Positions 7,501 through 16,248 of a stretch of 64,000 nucleotides of DNA are shown in pieces (position 1 is the first letter of the stretch; each line of letters begins with the position of its first letter). Location of the stretch: assembly GCA_020638335.1 (NCBI GenBank), contig JACKIT010000004.1:1-64000 (forward strand), read 5' to 3'. A model generated the notes under the pieces. The model did not search any database. It saw nothing but the letters and a program-made list of their open reading frames with translations, and was not told the origin of the DNA. Both the position numbers and the translations under genes were made by a program. Origin of the DNA: Rhodospirillales bacterium. GTDB lineage: Bacteria > Pseudomonadota > Alphaproteobacteria > Micavibrionales > Micavibrionaceae.

Positions 7501-7742
7501 TCTTCCGCGTCCAGTGGCGTGGTGGAAATTTGACCGTCTTTGTCGACGGTGATTTTTTCGATTTTTGCCTGGGCGTCGCGGAGCCGCGTTTCGCAGTGTT
7601 TTTTGAGGGCGATTCCGCGTTCGTAGGCCGTGATGGATTCTTCAAGGGGAGCCTGGCCGGTTTCGAGGCTGCGGACAATGGCTTCCAGCTCTCCCAGAGC
7701 CTGTTCAAAATTCAGGGATTCGATCGGTTGTTCTTTTGTCAT
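7497..7742 (-). CDS. xseB: Exodeoxyribonuclease VII small subunit
   Basis: An 81-residue partner of XseA in the single-strand-specific exonuclease VII. The family core is visible: LNFEQALGELEAIVRSLETG, then LEESITAYERGIALKKHCETRL. The start is ATG 7742; the frame upstream of it is not conserved. It is first in the xseB-ispA-dxs string, which is now interrupted by the GxxExxY element that begins at its stop codon. Confidence 0.9.
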   Translation of the reverse strand: MTKEQPIESLNFEQALGELEAIVRSLETGQAPLEESITAYERGIALKKHCETRLRDAQAKIEKITVDKDGQISTTPLDAEE

Positions 7743-7785
7743 GGTGAAAGAGATTGTATGTGAAAAGGGCTGCTTTCTCAAGCGC

Positions 7786-8376
7786 CTATTCGACGAGATT
7801 TAGTTTTTTCTCTAAGGCGCCGCAAAGCATATGTCCCAGAAGGATGTGCATTTCCTGGATGCGGGCGGTGGTGTTTGAGGGAATAATGATGAGCGTGTCG
7901 CACAGGCCGGGCATTTTGCCGCCGTCACGGCCAGACAGGCCGATGGTTTTGAGGCCTTTTTTGCGCGCCATTTTGAGGCCGTGCAGAATGTTTTCGCTGC
8001 TGCCCGAGGTGGAGATGGCGATGGCGACGTCGCCGGGGCCTCCGAGGGCTTCGATCTGCCGGGAAAAGAGGTGATTAAAGCCGTAATCGTTGCCAATGGC
8101 GGTCAGGGCTGAGGTGTCTGTTGTCAGGGCGATGGCGGGAATGGGGCGGCGGTCATGAACGTAGCGCACGGTGAGCTCGGTGGCGAGGTGCTGGGCATCG
8201 GAGGCGCTGCCACCATTGCCGAAGAACAGAATTTTTCCTCCGTTTTCAATGGATTGGGTGCAAGTGTTCAGCATTTGCTCAAATTCATTTTGGAGCGTGG
8301 CAAAGGCTTTTTCGAAGGTATCTTGGTGTTCCGCCGCTTCACTGGCCCAGAATTTTTCAATGTTGAATGTGGTCAT
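7786..8376 (-). CDS. gmhA: Sedoheptulose 7-phosphate isomerase (SIS domain)
   Basis: Converts sedoheptulose 7-phosphate to glycero-manno-heptose 7-phosphate for LPS heptose. It is a 196-residue SIS-fold protein with GNGGSASDAQHLATEL, AISTSGSSENIL and GLSGRDGGKMPGLCD; IQEMHILLGHMLC holds the conserved C-terminal His region. ATG 8376 is preferred over the upstream extension to 8406, which reads into spacer and repeat DNA. Heptose genes are not otherwise seen in this window, so a role in another sugar pathway cannot be excluded. Confidence 0.85.
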   Translation of the reverse strand: MTTFNIEKFWASEAAEHQDTFEKAFATLQNEFEQMLNTCTQSIENGGKILFFGNGGSASDAQHLATELTVRYVHDRRPIPAIALTTDTSALTAIGNDYGFNHLFSRQIEALGGPGDVAIAISTSGSSENILHGLKMARKKGLKTIGLSGRDGGKMPGLCDTLIIIPSNTTARIQEMHILLGHMLCGALEKKLNLVE

Positions 8377-8397
8377 ATTTTTTACTCTTGGGAAAAA

Positions 8398-8434
8398 GCC
8401 CCTCACCCTAGCCCTCTTCCGTGGGGAGAGGGGA
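8398..8434. repeat. C-rich palindromic repeat
   Basis: GCCCCTCACCCTAGCCCTCT followed by CCGTGGGGAGAGGGG. This family member lies in the spacer between gmhA and the lipoprotein gene. Confidence 0.75.
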
Positions 8435-8443
8435 TTTTGTATT

Positions 8444-9196
8444 TTATGGCGTTATGGTTACGGGCTGGCTGATATAATCTTTTGTTGCCTGTTCCTGTGC
8501 GTTTTGGGTTCCAGATTCGAAGGCGCTCTTTTTCATTTTTTCGGCCTCGCGCAGGAGTTTTTCTTCAGCTTCTTTTTGAGCGATTTCATCGGCGATGGCT
8601 CGGCGGTTGAAGGCCAGTTGGTCCGGTGTGAGCTGGAAGCCAACGAGGACTTTATAGCGTGCGCCATGGTCTTTGTTTTCTATCGGTATGATTTGGCGCA
8701 GTTTTTCGCTGTAGAGTTTCGTGGTTTGGCCGGGTTCGTAGTTTAAAGATGCAGCGAAAATTTCTTTGGCGAGAATTTCGCCTCTGGCCGATGTGATGGC
8801 GACGAAAAACGGGTAGGAGAAAGAGCTGGGCGCTCTTCCCTGTGGTCCGAGCGCGCCGGAAAAGTTCATGCTTAGGTCGATGGTGACGGCGCGTTCATCA
8901 TAGTTGCAGGCGCTTTGCATGTTGATGATCTCGACGCTGGAGATGAGGTTATAATCGCTTTGGTCTGTGATGTCGGTGAATTCCGACAAGGACTGGAGTT
9001 CGGCAACGGCTTCCACAGATGGGCAATTGCCGCTATAGACGAGTTTTTCTGCGCTGGTGGCGGTTGAGTTTTTAAGTGCGGGGAGTTTTATGGATTCAAG
9101 GTCTTTGACGACGCCGTCGAATGTTTGGCAGGCGGAAAGTCCCAAAAAACAAATACAAAAACAAATACCAAGGGCAAAAAATCTTAAAGGTTTCAT
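8444..9196 (-). CDS. Predicted lipoprotein of unknown function
   Basis: A 250-residue protein with a clear lipoprotein signal: basic start, hydrophobic core FALGICFCICFLGL, then lipobox LSAC with the acylated Cys at about residue 23. The mature part looks beta-rich and ends in a charged helical tail (about 200-235) rich in Ala, Glu and Lys. I do not recognise the domain. Its product should face the periplasm, anchored to the inner or outer membrane. It is divergent from ispH, with only about 55 bp between starts. Confidence 0.7.
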   Translation of the reverse strand: MKPLRFFALGICFCICFLGLSACQTFDGVVKDLESIKLPALKNSTATSAEKLVYSGNCPSVEAVAELQSLSEFTDITDQSDYNLISSVEIINMQSACNYDERAVTIDLSMNFSGALGPQGRAPSSFSYPFFVAITSARGEILAKEIFAASLNYEPGQTTKLYSEKLRQIIPIENKDHGARYKVLVGFQLTPDQLAFNRRAIADEIAQKEAEEKLLREAEKMKKSAFESGTQNAQEQATKDYISQPVTITP

Positions 9197-9250
9197 TTGT
9201 TTGATCCCGATGCTAGAAAGCTTGAATGTTCAGGCAGCTTACGAGAGCGT

Positions 9251-10240
9251 ATGACGCAAAGCAAGAGTATGATGGACAATAAACGTAAAGTGACGATTTT
9301 ACTGGCGGCGCCGCGGGGGTTCTGCGCGGGCGTGGACCGGGCTATTCAGATTGTTGAGATGGCGCTGGAGAAATATGGTGCGCCGGTTTATGTGCGGCAT
9401 GAAATTGTGCATAACAAATTTGTCGTTGATAGTCTGAAGGCCAAGGGGGCGGTGTTTGTTGAGGAACTGGATGAAATTCCGGCGGATGCGCCGGGGGATC
9501 AGCGGCCAGTGATTTTTTCGGCGCACGGGGTGGCGAAGTCTGTGCCGGAGGATGCGCAGGCGCGAGCTATGTTTTATGTGGATGCGACATGTCCTTTGGT
9601 GAGTAAGGTTCATCGGGAGGCGGAGCGGTATTTTGAGGCCGGGCATCAGATTATTCTTATCGGGCATAAGGGACATCCGGAAGTCATCGGGACGATGGGG
9701 CAATTGCCTGATGGCGCTGTTTTGCTGGTTGAAACGCGGGCGGATGTTGAGGCACTATGTGTTCAGGCTCCTGAAAATCTGGCGTATTGTACGCAAACGA
9801 CGTTGTCGGTGGAGGATACGGCGGATATTGTGGCGGCGCTTCGGGCAAAATTTCCGGCTATTTGCGGGCCGCATAAGGAAGATATTTGTTATGCAACGAC
9901 GAACAGGCAGGAAGCGGTGAAGGCTATCGCGCCGCAAAGCGATGCGGTGATTGTTATCGGCGCGCCGAATTCGTCGAATTCCAACCGGCTGGTGGAGGTT
10001 TCGCGTCAGCATGGTTGTGCGAAGGCGTTGTTGGTGCAGCGGGCGAGCGATATTGATTGGGGCTGGATGGAGGGTGTGCAAACGCTGGGGATTACGGCCG
10101 GGGCGAGTGCGCCGGATGCGTTAGTGGATGAAGTGATTGAAGCGGCGCGGGCGCGTTTTGATGTTTCTATTCGCGAGGTGGCGATTACGCAAGAGAATGT
10201 GAATTTTAAACTCCCCAAAATTTTAGAGCAGGCCGCATAA
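9251..10240 (+). CDS. ispH: 4-hydroxy-3-methylbut-2-enyl diphosphate reductase
   Basis: Last enzyme of the MEP pathway; reductively makes IPP and DMAPP with a [4Fe-4S] cluster. The three cluster cysteines are visible in PRGFCAGVDRA (about residue 25), DATCPLVSKVH and DICYATTNRQ. HGV and TAGASAPD(A)LVDEVI also fit. At 329 aa it has the usual length. I chose ATG 9251; ATG 9269 with a weak AAGAG upstream is possible, and the longer frame from 9197 is not conserved. It starts the ispH-(P-loop)-rnhA run. Confidence 0.93.
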   Translation: MTQSKSMMDNKRKVTILLAAPRGFCAGVDRAIQIVEMALEKYGAPVYVRHEIVHNKFVVDSLKAKGAVFVEELDEIPADAPGDQRPVIFSAHGVAKSVPEDAQARAMFYVDATCPLVSKVHREAERYFEAGHQIILIGHKGHPEVIGTMGQLPDGAVLLVETRADVEALCVQAPENLAYCTQTTLSVEDTADIVAALRAKFPAICGPHKEDICYATTNRQEAVKAIAPQSDAVIVIGAPNSSNSNRLVEVSRQHGCAKALLVQRASDIDWGWMEGVQTLGITAGASAPDALVDEVIEAARARFDVSIREVAITQENVNFKLPKILEQAA

Positions 10241-10258
10241 ACAAGGAAAGAGAGCCCC

Positions 10259-11062
10259 ATGCCTATTACGGTTTCTGAATTTAACGATATTGAGCGTAAA
10301 GTTATCACGCTGATGGGAATGTCCGGTGTTGGGAAGACGTATCTTTCGAGTATGCTGGCGAGGCAGGGTTGGTATCATTATTCGTGTGATTATGAGATTG
10401 GAACGCGGTTTTTGGGCGATGAAATTGTGCAGACACTGGGCGTGGAAAATACCATTACACGCGGCGATATTTCGCAGCTTTCAGATTATGTTGGACGGTT
10501 GGGGAACCCCGATAAAGGGGGGTTGTCCCTGGAGGAGTTTCGGCGACGGCAGAATGCGTATTTTGATGCGGAGTGCTCGGCATTGGCAAGGTTGCCTGAG
10601 CGTGTGAAGTTGGCGCATGAGCAAGGTATTATGCATGTTGTGAATGATTCCACAGGTTCTATGTGTGAGATTGATGACAAGATTTTGCTGGATATGGTCG
10701 ATGAGAATTCATTGATTGTTTATATCAAGGCTAGCCCTGAAGAAGAAAAGGTGGTTTTAGAGCGTGCAAAAGCTTATCCCAAGCCGTTATTTTATTCGCC
10801 GGAGCGGTTTGATCGCTGGTTAAGTAAGTATGAGCAAGAGGAAGACGTTGAAGCGATAGAGGATATTGATCCTGATAATTTTTCGCGCTGGGCGTTTCCG
10901 CGGCTTTTTGAAAACCGTTTGCCGAAATATCAGTTTATTGCAGATAAATACGGGGTGACGATTCCTTCGGAGGCGTTTCGCGGTGTGGAGAGTGAGGCGG
11001 CGTTTTTGGACGTGATTGTTGAAGGGTTGCATAAGCAAGAGGCTATGAAGCGGCGCGCATGA
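10259..11062 (+). CDS. P-loop ATPase/kinase-like protein of unknown substrate
   Basis: A 267-residue protein with Walker A GMSGVGKT at about residues 20-27, preceded by a hydrophobic strand (KVITLMG). This layout resembles shikimate kinase and AAA-type small kinases. The rest (SCDYEIGTRFLGDEIV, HVVNDSTGSM, LIVYIKASPEEE) suggests a nucleotide-binding fold with a lid. It lies between ispH and rnhA, the place where many alphaproteobacteria have thrB (homoserine kinase). The sequence is not a GHMP kinase, so it is not ThrB. The stop overlaps the rnhA start (ATGA). Confidence 0.7.
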   Translation: MPITVSEFNDIERKVITLMGMSGVGKTYLSSMLARQGWYHYSCDYEIGTRFLGDEIVQTLGVENTITRGDISQLSDYVGRLGNPDKGGLSLEEFRRRQNAYFDAECSALARLPERVKLAHEQGIMHVVNDSTGSMCEIDDKILLDMVDENSLIVYIKASPEEEKVVLERAKAYPKPLFYSPERFDRWLSKYEQEEDVEAIEDIDPDNFSRWAFPRLFENRLPKYQFIADKYGVTIPSEAFRGVESEAAFLDVIVEGLHKQEAMKRRA

Positions 11063-11493
11063 GCAAGGTTGTTGAAATCTATACAGACGGAGCGTGTTCC
11101 GGTAATCCTGGTCCTGGGGGCTGGGGGGCGATTTTGCGCTGGAACGGGCATGAGAAGGCGTTGTCTGGCGGTGAAGCGGAGACGACCAATAACCGCATGG
11201 AAATGATGGCGGTGATTAAAGCCTTGGAAGCTATGAAGGGTAGCCCGAAGATAGAGCTTTACACCGACAGTAAATATGTGATGCAAGGTGTGAACGAATG
11301 GCTGGAGGGGTGGAAAGCGCGCGGGTGGAAGACAGCTGGCAAGAAGCCGGTGAAAAATGTCGATTTGTGGCAGCGGATGGATGCGCTGGTTTCCAAACAT
11401 GATGTGAGTTTTTACTGGGTGAAGGGGCATGACGGACATCCGGAGAATGAGCGGGCGGACGCGCTGGCGCGCCGAGGCATTCCACAATCTTAG
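11059..11493 (+). CDS. rnhA: Ribonuclease HI
   Basis: Cleaves the RNA strand of RNA-DNA hybrids. It is 144 aa with the catalytic acids in order: YTDGACSGNPGPGGWG (Asp), NNRMEMMAVIKAL (Glu), YTDSKYV (Asp) and NERADALA (Asp); VKGHDGHPENE holds the catalytic His loop. It starts in a 4-base overlap with the preceding P-loop gene, indicating one operon from ispH. Confidence 0.95.
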   Translation: MSKVVEIYTDGACSGNPGPGGWGAILRWNGHEKALSGGEAETTNNRMEMMAVIKALEAMKGSPKIELYTDSKYVMQGVNEWLEGWKARGWKTAGKKPVKNVDLWQRMDALVSKHDVSFYWVKGHDGHPENERADALARRGIPQS

Positions 11494-11499
11494 GCAAAC

Positions 11500-11591
11500 T
11501 TCAATAAATGGTCTGCAAACAATGATTCTCTGTGCTGTAGAGGCCGGAGTGATTCTGGATTGCTTCGTCACATGCGTTCCTCGCAATGACG
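11500..11591. repeat. Remnant of a B element plus a 'GCAATGAC' half-palindrome
   Basis: AATAAATGGTCTGCAAACAA (about 11502) resembles the left side of B elements (ATAAACGGTCTGCAAA), but no right half follows. It is joined to CTGGATTGCTTCGTCACATG ... CTCGCAATGACG (11555-11591). Both repeats follow the rnhA stop. Confidence 0.55.
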
Positions 11592-11715
11592 GCGTATGCT
11601 GTTATCCACAAGGTTTTCTGCGGGTTTGAGGTGTTTTGTAGGCTTGTTAAGGAAGCGTTAAGACTCATCGGCGAATGATGGTTGTATAGGTTTAATCAGC
11701 AGCCGGGAGTTTGAC

Positions 11716-12135
11716 ATGATGCAAAGCGACACTATCAAGGCCCTTGAGATTAATCTACCTTTACCGCCGGAAGTATCCGATGGCGGAGTGTTGGATATTT
11801 ATACGCGGTTTATGTCTCATTTGCGGTGTGTGCCGACTTCGCGCATGGAGATCAAGGTGCTGGCTGCGATCCAGTTTGTTGCCGATTTTCTGGATTACAG
11901 TGATGCGCATGTGGCCAAAGTGCTTGTTGAGTTGGGTTTGCGCGCGCCGCGTATGGCTTTTTCGGCTGAATTTTTACGGTTTGCGGATCAATCGCTGATG
12001 CGAGAGGCGTGGGAAATCGGTGGGCCTTCGGTTGCATTAACGGATTTGCAGGATTTTTGGGGGCGCATCGGTGAGGATCGGTTTGCAGGTGTTCGCCAGG
12101 ATTATCCGTTGCTTGTTGAAGAGGCGTTGGTTTAA
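11716..12135 (+). CDS. Hypothetical protein, 139 aa
   Basis: A soluble, slightly acidic protein with no recognised domain. A GGGAG lies about 8 bases before the ATGATG start pair. The 222-bp spacer upstream contains repeats and probably the promoter, although I cannot pick out a confident -35/-10 pair. It converges on the penicillin-binding protein gene. Confidence 0.55.
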   Translation: MMQSDTIKALEINLPLPPEVSDGGVLDIYTRFMSHLRCVPTSRMEIKVLAAIQFVADFLDYSDAHVAKVLVELGLRAPRMAFSAEFLRFADQSLMREAWEIGGPSVALTDLQDFWGRIGEDRFAGVRQDYPLLVEEALV

Positions 12136-12192
12136 GCCAGAAAAGGCCCCTACTTGCGCGGGGAAAGCAGATAGAAGTAATGAGTTTTGATT

Positions 12193-14235
12193 CTAGTCGT
12201 TATAGCGCACAGATTCTTTGAGTGAGCGTTTTTTGCCCTCGCCGGTGGCAGGCTGGATATTTTCCAAGGTCTGCATGTGAAGCTGCTTGTCTCTTTCCGA
12301 GCGGAAGAAGAGGCTGCCGAGGAGTTCTTCGAAGCCGGATGCCGGGGCGAAGTCGCTTTGGTTTATTGGCGGGTAAAGCCCTGCGGCGGCTCGCATAACG
12401 CTGGCCCAGATTTGTGCCGGGAAGCTACCGCCTGTGACGTGTTTCATGGGGGAGTTATCGTCGTTGCCGAGCCAGACGACGCCGACGAGTTCGCGTGTGA
12501 ATCCCATGAACAGGGCGTCGCGGCTATCGTTACTGGTGCCGGTTTTTCCGGCAGCAGGAAGGCCGATTTGAGCACCGCGGCCTGTGCCGTATTCCATGAC
12601 GCTGTTCATCATAGAGGTGAGGTTCTGGATGTCATGGGCGGCGAATACGCGCTTCATCGTGCGATGGGGCGGGCGTTGGTAATAAAGCTCGCCGGTATCT
12701 TTGGATATGATTTTTGTGATGCCGAAGGGTTCAATTGTGTAGCCGCCATTGGCGATGGTGGAGTATGCGGTGGCCATTTCGAGTAGTGTAATGCCGCTGG
12801 AGCCGAGGGCCAGGGAAAGGTTCGGCTCAAGTTCTGAGGTTATTCCCATGCGTCTTGCGGTGTAGATGACGGCTTCGGGGCCGGTTTCCTTCATAAGTTG
12901 GTAGGACACGGTGTTGAGGGAATAGGTCAGGGCTTCTTCAAGCGTGACTTCACCGTAATATTTGCCGCCGAAATTTTTGGGGCGGTATCGTCCACTGGTG
13001 ATGGGTTCATCCATGATCAGGCTTTGCGGGTCCCAGCCATGTTCGAGGGCGGTGAGGTAGACGAGTGGTTTAAACGAGGAGCCGGGCGGGCGCTTGGCTT
13101 GTGTGGCACGGTTGAACTGGCTTGATGAATAATTGCGTCCACCGATGAGAGCGACAACGGCACCATCCGGGCGCATGATGATCATGGCGCCTTGGGAGAT
13201 AGCGCGCTCGCTTCCGTTTTTTTCTATGGTTGTGGAGACGGCATCTTGTACGTATTTCTGGATTTTTGGGTTAAGTGTTGTTTCGATGATTAAATCTTCA
13301 CTCGGGGTGCCGATGAGCTCGTCGAGTGAATCGACGATCCAGTCTGTGTAGTAGCGATCGGCCAGGGCGTCTGTGGGTTTTTGTGTGGGTTTTGGAGGGA
13401 TGGAGCGGTCGCCTTTGGCTTGTGCTTCGGTGATGTAGCCCGCATCGACCATGGCATTCAGGACAATCTCGGTGCGTTGTTTTGACAGGCCGGGATTGGA
13501 GAGCGGGGAATAGCGCGAGGGGGCTTTGAGTAATCCGGCTAGCGTTGCGCATTCGTGTAAGGTCAAATCTTCGACCGGGGCTTTGAAGTAGAGTTTGGCT
13601 GCCGCATCGACGCCGTAAACGCCGGAGCCGAGATAGACGCGGTTAAGATAGGCGGAGAGAATTTCATCCTTGGTGAGTTCGTATTCCAGCCAGAAAGCGA
13701 GCATGGCTTCCTGAATCTTGCGTTTGTAGGTACGTTCCTGGGAGAGGAAGAGGTTTTTGGCCAGTTGCTGGGTGATGGTTGAGCCGCCCTGGGCTACGCG
13801 GCCTTCTTTGACGTTTACAAACATGGCGCGGGCAAGGCCGAGCGGGTCGAGGCCGGGATGGTGGTAAAAACGGCGGTCTTCAATAGCGAGTACGGCTTGA
13901 ACAAGATGGGGCGGGATGTCATCGATGGTGACTTTGTTGCCGACAATTTCGCCATAGCGCGCGACGACTGTGCCATCTATGGCTTTGACGATGATGGCGC
14001 GTTTGCGTTCAAAGCTGGCGTCTTGTGTGATGGCGGGAAGTTCCTGGGCATACCAGGCGAACAGTCCGGTCAGGGCGATTCCCGCCCACATTCCGATTAC
14101 GAAGAGCCATTTGGCAGCGAAGCGCAGGCGTGAGGTTTTTTGTGCTTTTGTTTTGCGCGTCGTTTTTTTTCCTGCGCTTTTGCTTGTAGTTTTTCCGGCA
14201 GGTTTACGTTTTGATGATGTCTTCTTTTTGGCCAT
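12193..14235 (-). CDS. Class A penicillin-binding protein (glycosyltransferase-transpeptidase)
   Basis: A bifunctional peptidoglycan synthase of 680 aa, in the PBP1A/PBP1C-like class. A Lys/Ser-rich cytoplasmic tail (residues 1-37) precedes one membrane span (about 40-63). The GT51 domain shows EDRRFYHHPG with the catalytic Glu, then QGGSTITQQLAKN and the RKIQEAMLA region. The transpeptidase domain shows SSFK (in RPPGSSFKP) with the nucleophile Ser, SLN in LTYSLNTVSY, and KTGTS. All catalytic motifs are intact. It is monocistronic here; the next gene upstream is a GNAT separated by a repeat. Confidence 0.92.
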   Translation of the reverse strand: MAKKKTSSKRKPAGKTTSKSAGKKTTRKTKAQKTSRLRFAAKWLFVIGMWAGIALTGLFAWYAQELPAITQDASFERKRAIIVKAIDGTVVARYGEIVGNKVTIDDIPPHLVQAVLAIEDRRFYHHPGLDPLGLARAMFVNVKEGRVAQGGSTITQQLAKNLFLSQERTYKRKIQEAMLAFWLEYELTKDEILSAYLNRVYLGSGVYGVDAAAKLYFKAPVEDLTLHECATLAGLLKAPSRYSPLSNPGLSKQRTEIVLNAMVDAGYITEAQAKGDRSIPPKPTQKPTDALADRYYTDWIVDSLDELIGTPSEDLIIETTLNPKIQKYVQDAVSTTIEKNGSERAISQGAMIIMRPDGAVVALIGGRNYSSSQFNRATQAKRPPGSSFKPLVYLTALEHGWDPQSLIMDEPITSGRYRPKNFGGKYYGEVTLEEALTYSLNTVSYQLMKETGPEAVIYTARRMGITSELEPNLSLALGSSGITLLEMATAYSTIANGGYTIEPFGITKIISKDTGELYYQRPPHRTMKRVFAAHDIQNLTSMMNSVMEYGTGRGAQIGLPAAGKTGTSNDSRDALFMGFTRELVGVVWLGNDDNSPMKHVTGGSFPAQIWASVMRAAAGLYPPINQSDFAPASGFEELLGSLFFRSERDKQLHMQTLENIQPATGEGKKRSLKESVRYND

Positions 14236-14275
14236 TGCAGTGTTATACGTGGATTTGGCTAATTTTCAAGTTTTT

Positions 14276-14313
14276 ATGGATTGCTTCGTCGGTGATGCCT
14301 CCTCGCAATGACG
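14276..14313. repeat. 'GCAATGAC' half-palindrome
   Basis: ATGGATTGCTTCGTCGGTGA and CCTCCTCGCAATGACG, one arm of the family present in full at 5399-5486. It lies between the PBP and GNAT genes. Confidence 0.7.
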
Positions 14314-14319
14314 TGTTTT

Positions 14320-14853
14320 TCAATTGCAATTCAGCCAATAACGGCGGCGGGAAGGGAATTTATCGGTTTCGGGGGTTTCGTCTTCGAATTCGCCGCCGCA
14401 GAATTCGACAATGCGGATGCCTTCCTTGTTTCTCGGGTTGAGTGTGATTAGAGCCCGGTCGATGCCAAGGTAGCTTACGTAAGGCATGCCTTTGTGCAGA
14501 ATTTTTTTGCCGAAGCCTTTGCCGCGCATTGAGGGGCGAATGACAAAATTGATATGTCCGCCCCATTTTTCCAGGTGCCAGTTGAGGCGCTGGCGGATAT
14601 TGAAGGTACCGATATATTTATCTTCCTTGACCAGCCAGAGGATTGTTTCAGGGACAGGTTCGGCCCAATCAGAAAAGGTTTTGTGGAGGTGACGGCGGCC
14701 TTCATTAAGGTCGTCCACAAAACTTTCGAAGTTTTTTTCAAGCTCTGCATGGTCGAGGAACTGGTAGCGTCCTTCGGCGTGGAATTCGTCTAAAGCTTCG
14801 AGGAAGCTTTCTTTATATTCAACGGCTGGTTTTACAAGTTTGGATGCGGACAT
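14320..14853 (-). CDS. GNAT-family N-acetyltransferase
   Basis: A 177-residue acetyl-CoA-dependent transferase. The acetyl-CoA loop is RPSMRGKGFGKKIL (motif A), preceded by the strand INFVI and followed by the motif B region (ALITLNPRNKEGIRIVEFCGG). The N-terminal ~70 residues are helical. The substrate is unknown. Start ATG 14853 fits the family length. Confidence 0.78.
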   Translation of the reverse strand: MSASKLVKPAVEYKESFLEALDEFHAEGRYQFLDHAELEKNFESFVDDLNEGRRHLHKTFSDWAEPVPETILWLVKEDKYIGTFNIRQRLNWHLEKWGGHINFVIRPSMRGKGFGKKILHKGMPYVSYLGIDRALITLNPRNKEGIRIVEFCGGEFEDETPETDKFPSRRRYWLNCN

Positions 14854-14925
14854 AAAATTTCAGGACTATTTTTAAAGATTATTGGGTTAACGTTATAAAA
14901 TCGCTACACTTCATGTGTTGGGCTA

Positions 14926-16125
14926 TTGTTTTATTCATCAACGTTAAAGAGTGTATTTGGGTCTGTGCTTTCTCACTTTTCAAATCGAATTGCTGTTTTG
15001 GATGGCCTGCGGGCTATGGCAATTGTTTTTGTTTTACTCCGTCACTCGGTCAGACCCTTCTGGTCTGATTTAAGCACTCCTTATATACCAATTGGCGGGC
15101 TTGATCTAGGGGCGATTTTTATCAATGGCTGGGTGGGTGTGGATCTTTTTTTTGTGCTTAGCGGGTTTTTGATTAGTTTGCATTTGATCCGTTCGTTTGA
15201 AAAGCGCCGGGCACTTTGGCCGGTGCTGTATAATTATGCGCCGCGCCGGTTCTTTCGGATTGCGCCGGTGTATTACCTTGTGCTGACGCTTGCGGTTTTG
15301 GGGTTGTTTCCCTATTTCCCTTATCCGGAGAGTTATGAGGGGATAGGCTGGCGTTATGCGTATCATCTTGTGTTTATGCAAGATTACTGGCCTTCGGATA
15401 TTATTGCGGTTTTCTGGTCGCTTGCGATTGAGATCAAGTTTTACCTGCTGGCGCCGTTTTTGATTTGGGGGGTGTTGAAGCTCTCAGATGATCGGGCGCG
15501 CATTGCGGTTATAGGTTTGTTGATTTGTTCCCAGCCTTTGGCGCGGGGTTTGTTTGCGCCGGAGGTTAGCGGGTATGAAGAGTATTTTCTCTTTATTCGT
15601 ACGCGGTTTGATTGGTGTCTGGACGGGTTGTTGATGGGGATGCTCTCGGCTTTTTTAGTTCATAGCGCGGCGGCGCGTACGATTTTATTAAAGCCTGTTG
15701 TTTCGGGCGCGTTGTTTTGGGGCGGGGCGCTTTTGATTTTGGGGTTGAGTTTGCCCGGTCCGCTGGTGGATCTGGATGTGAGCAGGTTTGATATTGTCTG
15801 GCTGGCGTTTTTGATTTCAGCCGGTTTTGCAGCAATGCTTTTGGGATTGTTGGGTGAGTGCCCCGGGCATCGTTTGTTTGAAAAGCCCGGTTTTAGCTTT
15901 ATTGCGCTGATTTCTTATAGTTTATATCTGGTGCATTTGCCGCTGCTTTATCTGGCAGAGGTTATGGCAGAAAGAGTGGTGGATTTTGCGGATATGAGTG
16001 AGCAGATGGGATATGTGGTGTATTTGCCGTTTTTTGTTGCGTTGTGCGTGTTTGTTTCGACGTTGCTTTATGTGTTCATCGAACGGCCAGTGATTTTGTG
16101 GTCAAAAAAACGCTATCAATCATAG
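14926..16125 (+). CDS. Acyltransferase family 3 membrane protein
   Basis: A 399-residue multi-span O-acyltransferase, of the kind that modifies LPS, peptidoglycan or polysaccharide. The family hallmarks are LDGLRAMAIVFVLLRHS near residues 25-41 (catalytic His at the end), GVDLFFVLSGFLIS and the arginine-rich RRFFRIAPVYY. About ten hydrophobic spans follow. TTG 14926 is the most upstream start; no ribosome binding site is obvious and a GTG near 14971 is possible. The last six codons form the left arm of the B element that follows. Confidence 0.85.
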   Translation: MFYSSTLKSVFGSVLSHFSNRIAVLDGLRAMAIVFVLLRHSVRPFWSDLSTPYIPIGGLDLGAIFINGWVGVDLFFVLSGFLISLHLIRSFEKRRALWPVLYNYAPRRFFRIAPVYYLVLTLAVLGLFPYFPYPESYEGIGWRYAYHLVFMQDYWPSDIIAVFWSLAIEIKFYLLAPFLIWGVLKLSDDRARIAVIGLLICSQPLARGLFAPEVSGYEEYFLFIRTRFDWCLDGLLMGMLSAFLVHSAAARTILLKPVVSGALFWGGALLILGLSLPGPLVDLDVSRFDIVWLAFLISAGFAAMLLGLLGECPGHRLFEKPGFSFIALISYSLYLVHLPLLYLAEVMAERVVDFADMSEQMGYVVYLPFFVALCVFVSTLLYVFIERPVILWSKKRYQS

Positions 16126-16248
16126 GCTTTTAGCCTGCAAACACTGATTTTCTGCGCTTCCGGTACTCAAATACTTTTGTGTATGTTCCGTTCCGGTTCT
16201 CGAAAACCAGTGTTTTCGTTCTAAAATCCGTTGATTGATAGCGTTTTT
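16105..16248. repeat. B element (nested hairpin) between convergent genes
   Basis: Outer arms AAAAAACGCTATCAATCA (16105, the last codons of the acyltransferase) and TTGATTGATAGCGTTTTTT (ending at the mgtE stop). Inner arms AAACACTGATTTTC and GAAAACCAGTGTTT. The centre carries GCGCTTCCGG and GTTCCGGTTCTCG. It is probably a bidirectional terminator. Confidence 0.8.
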
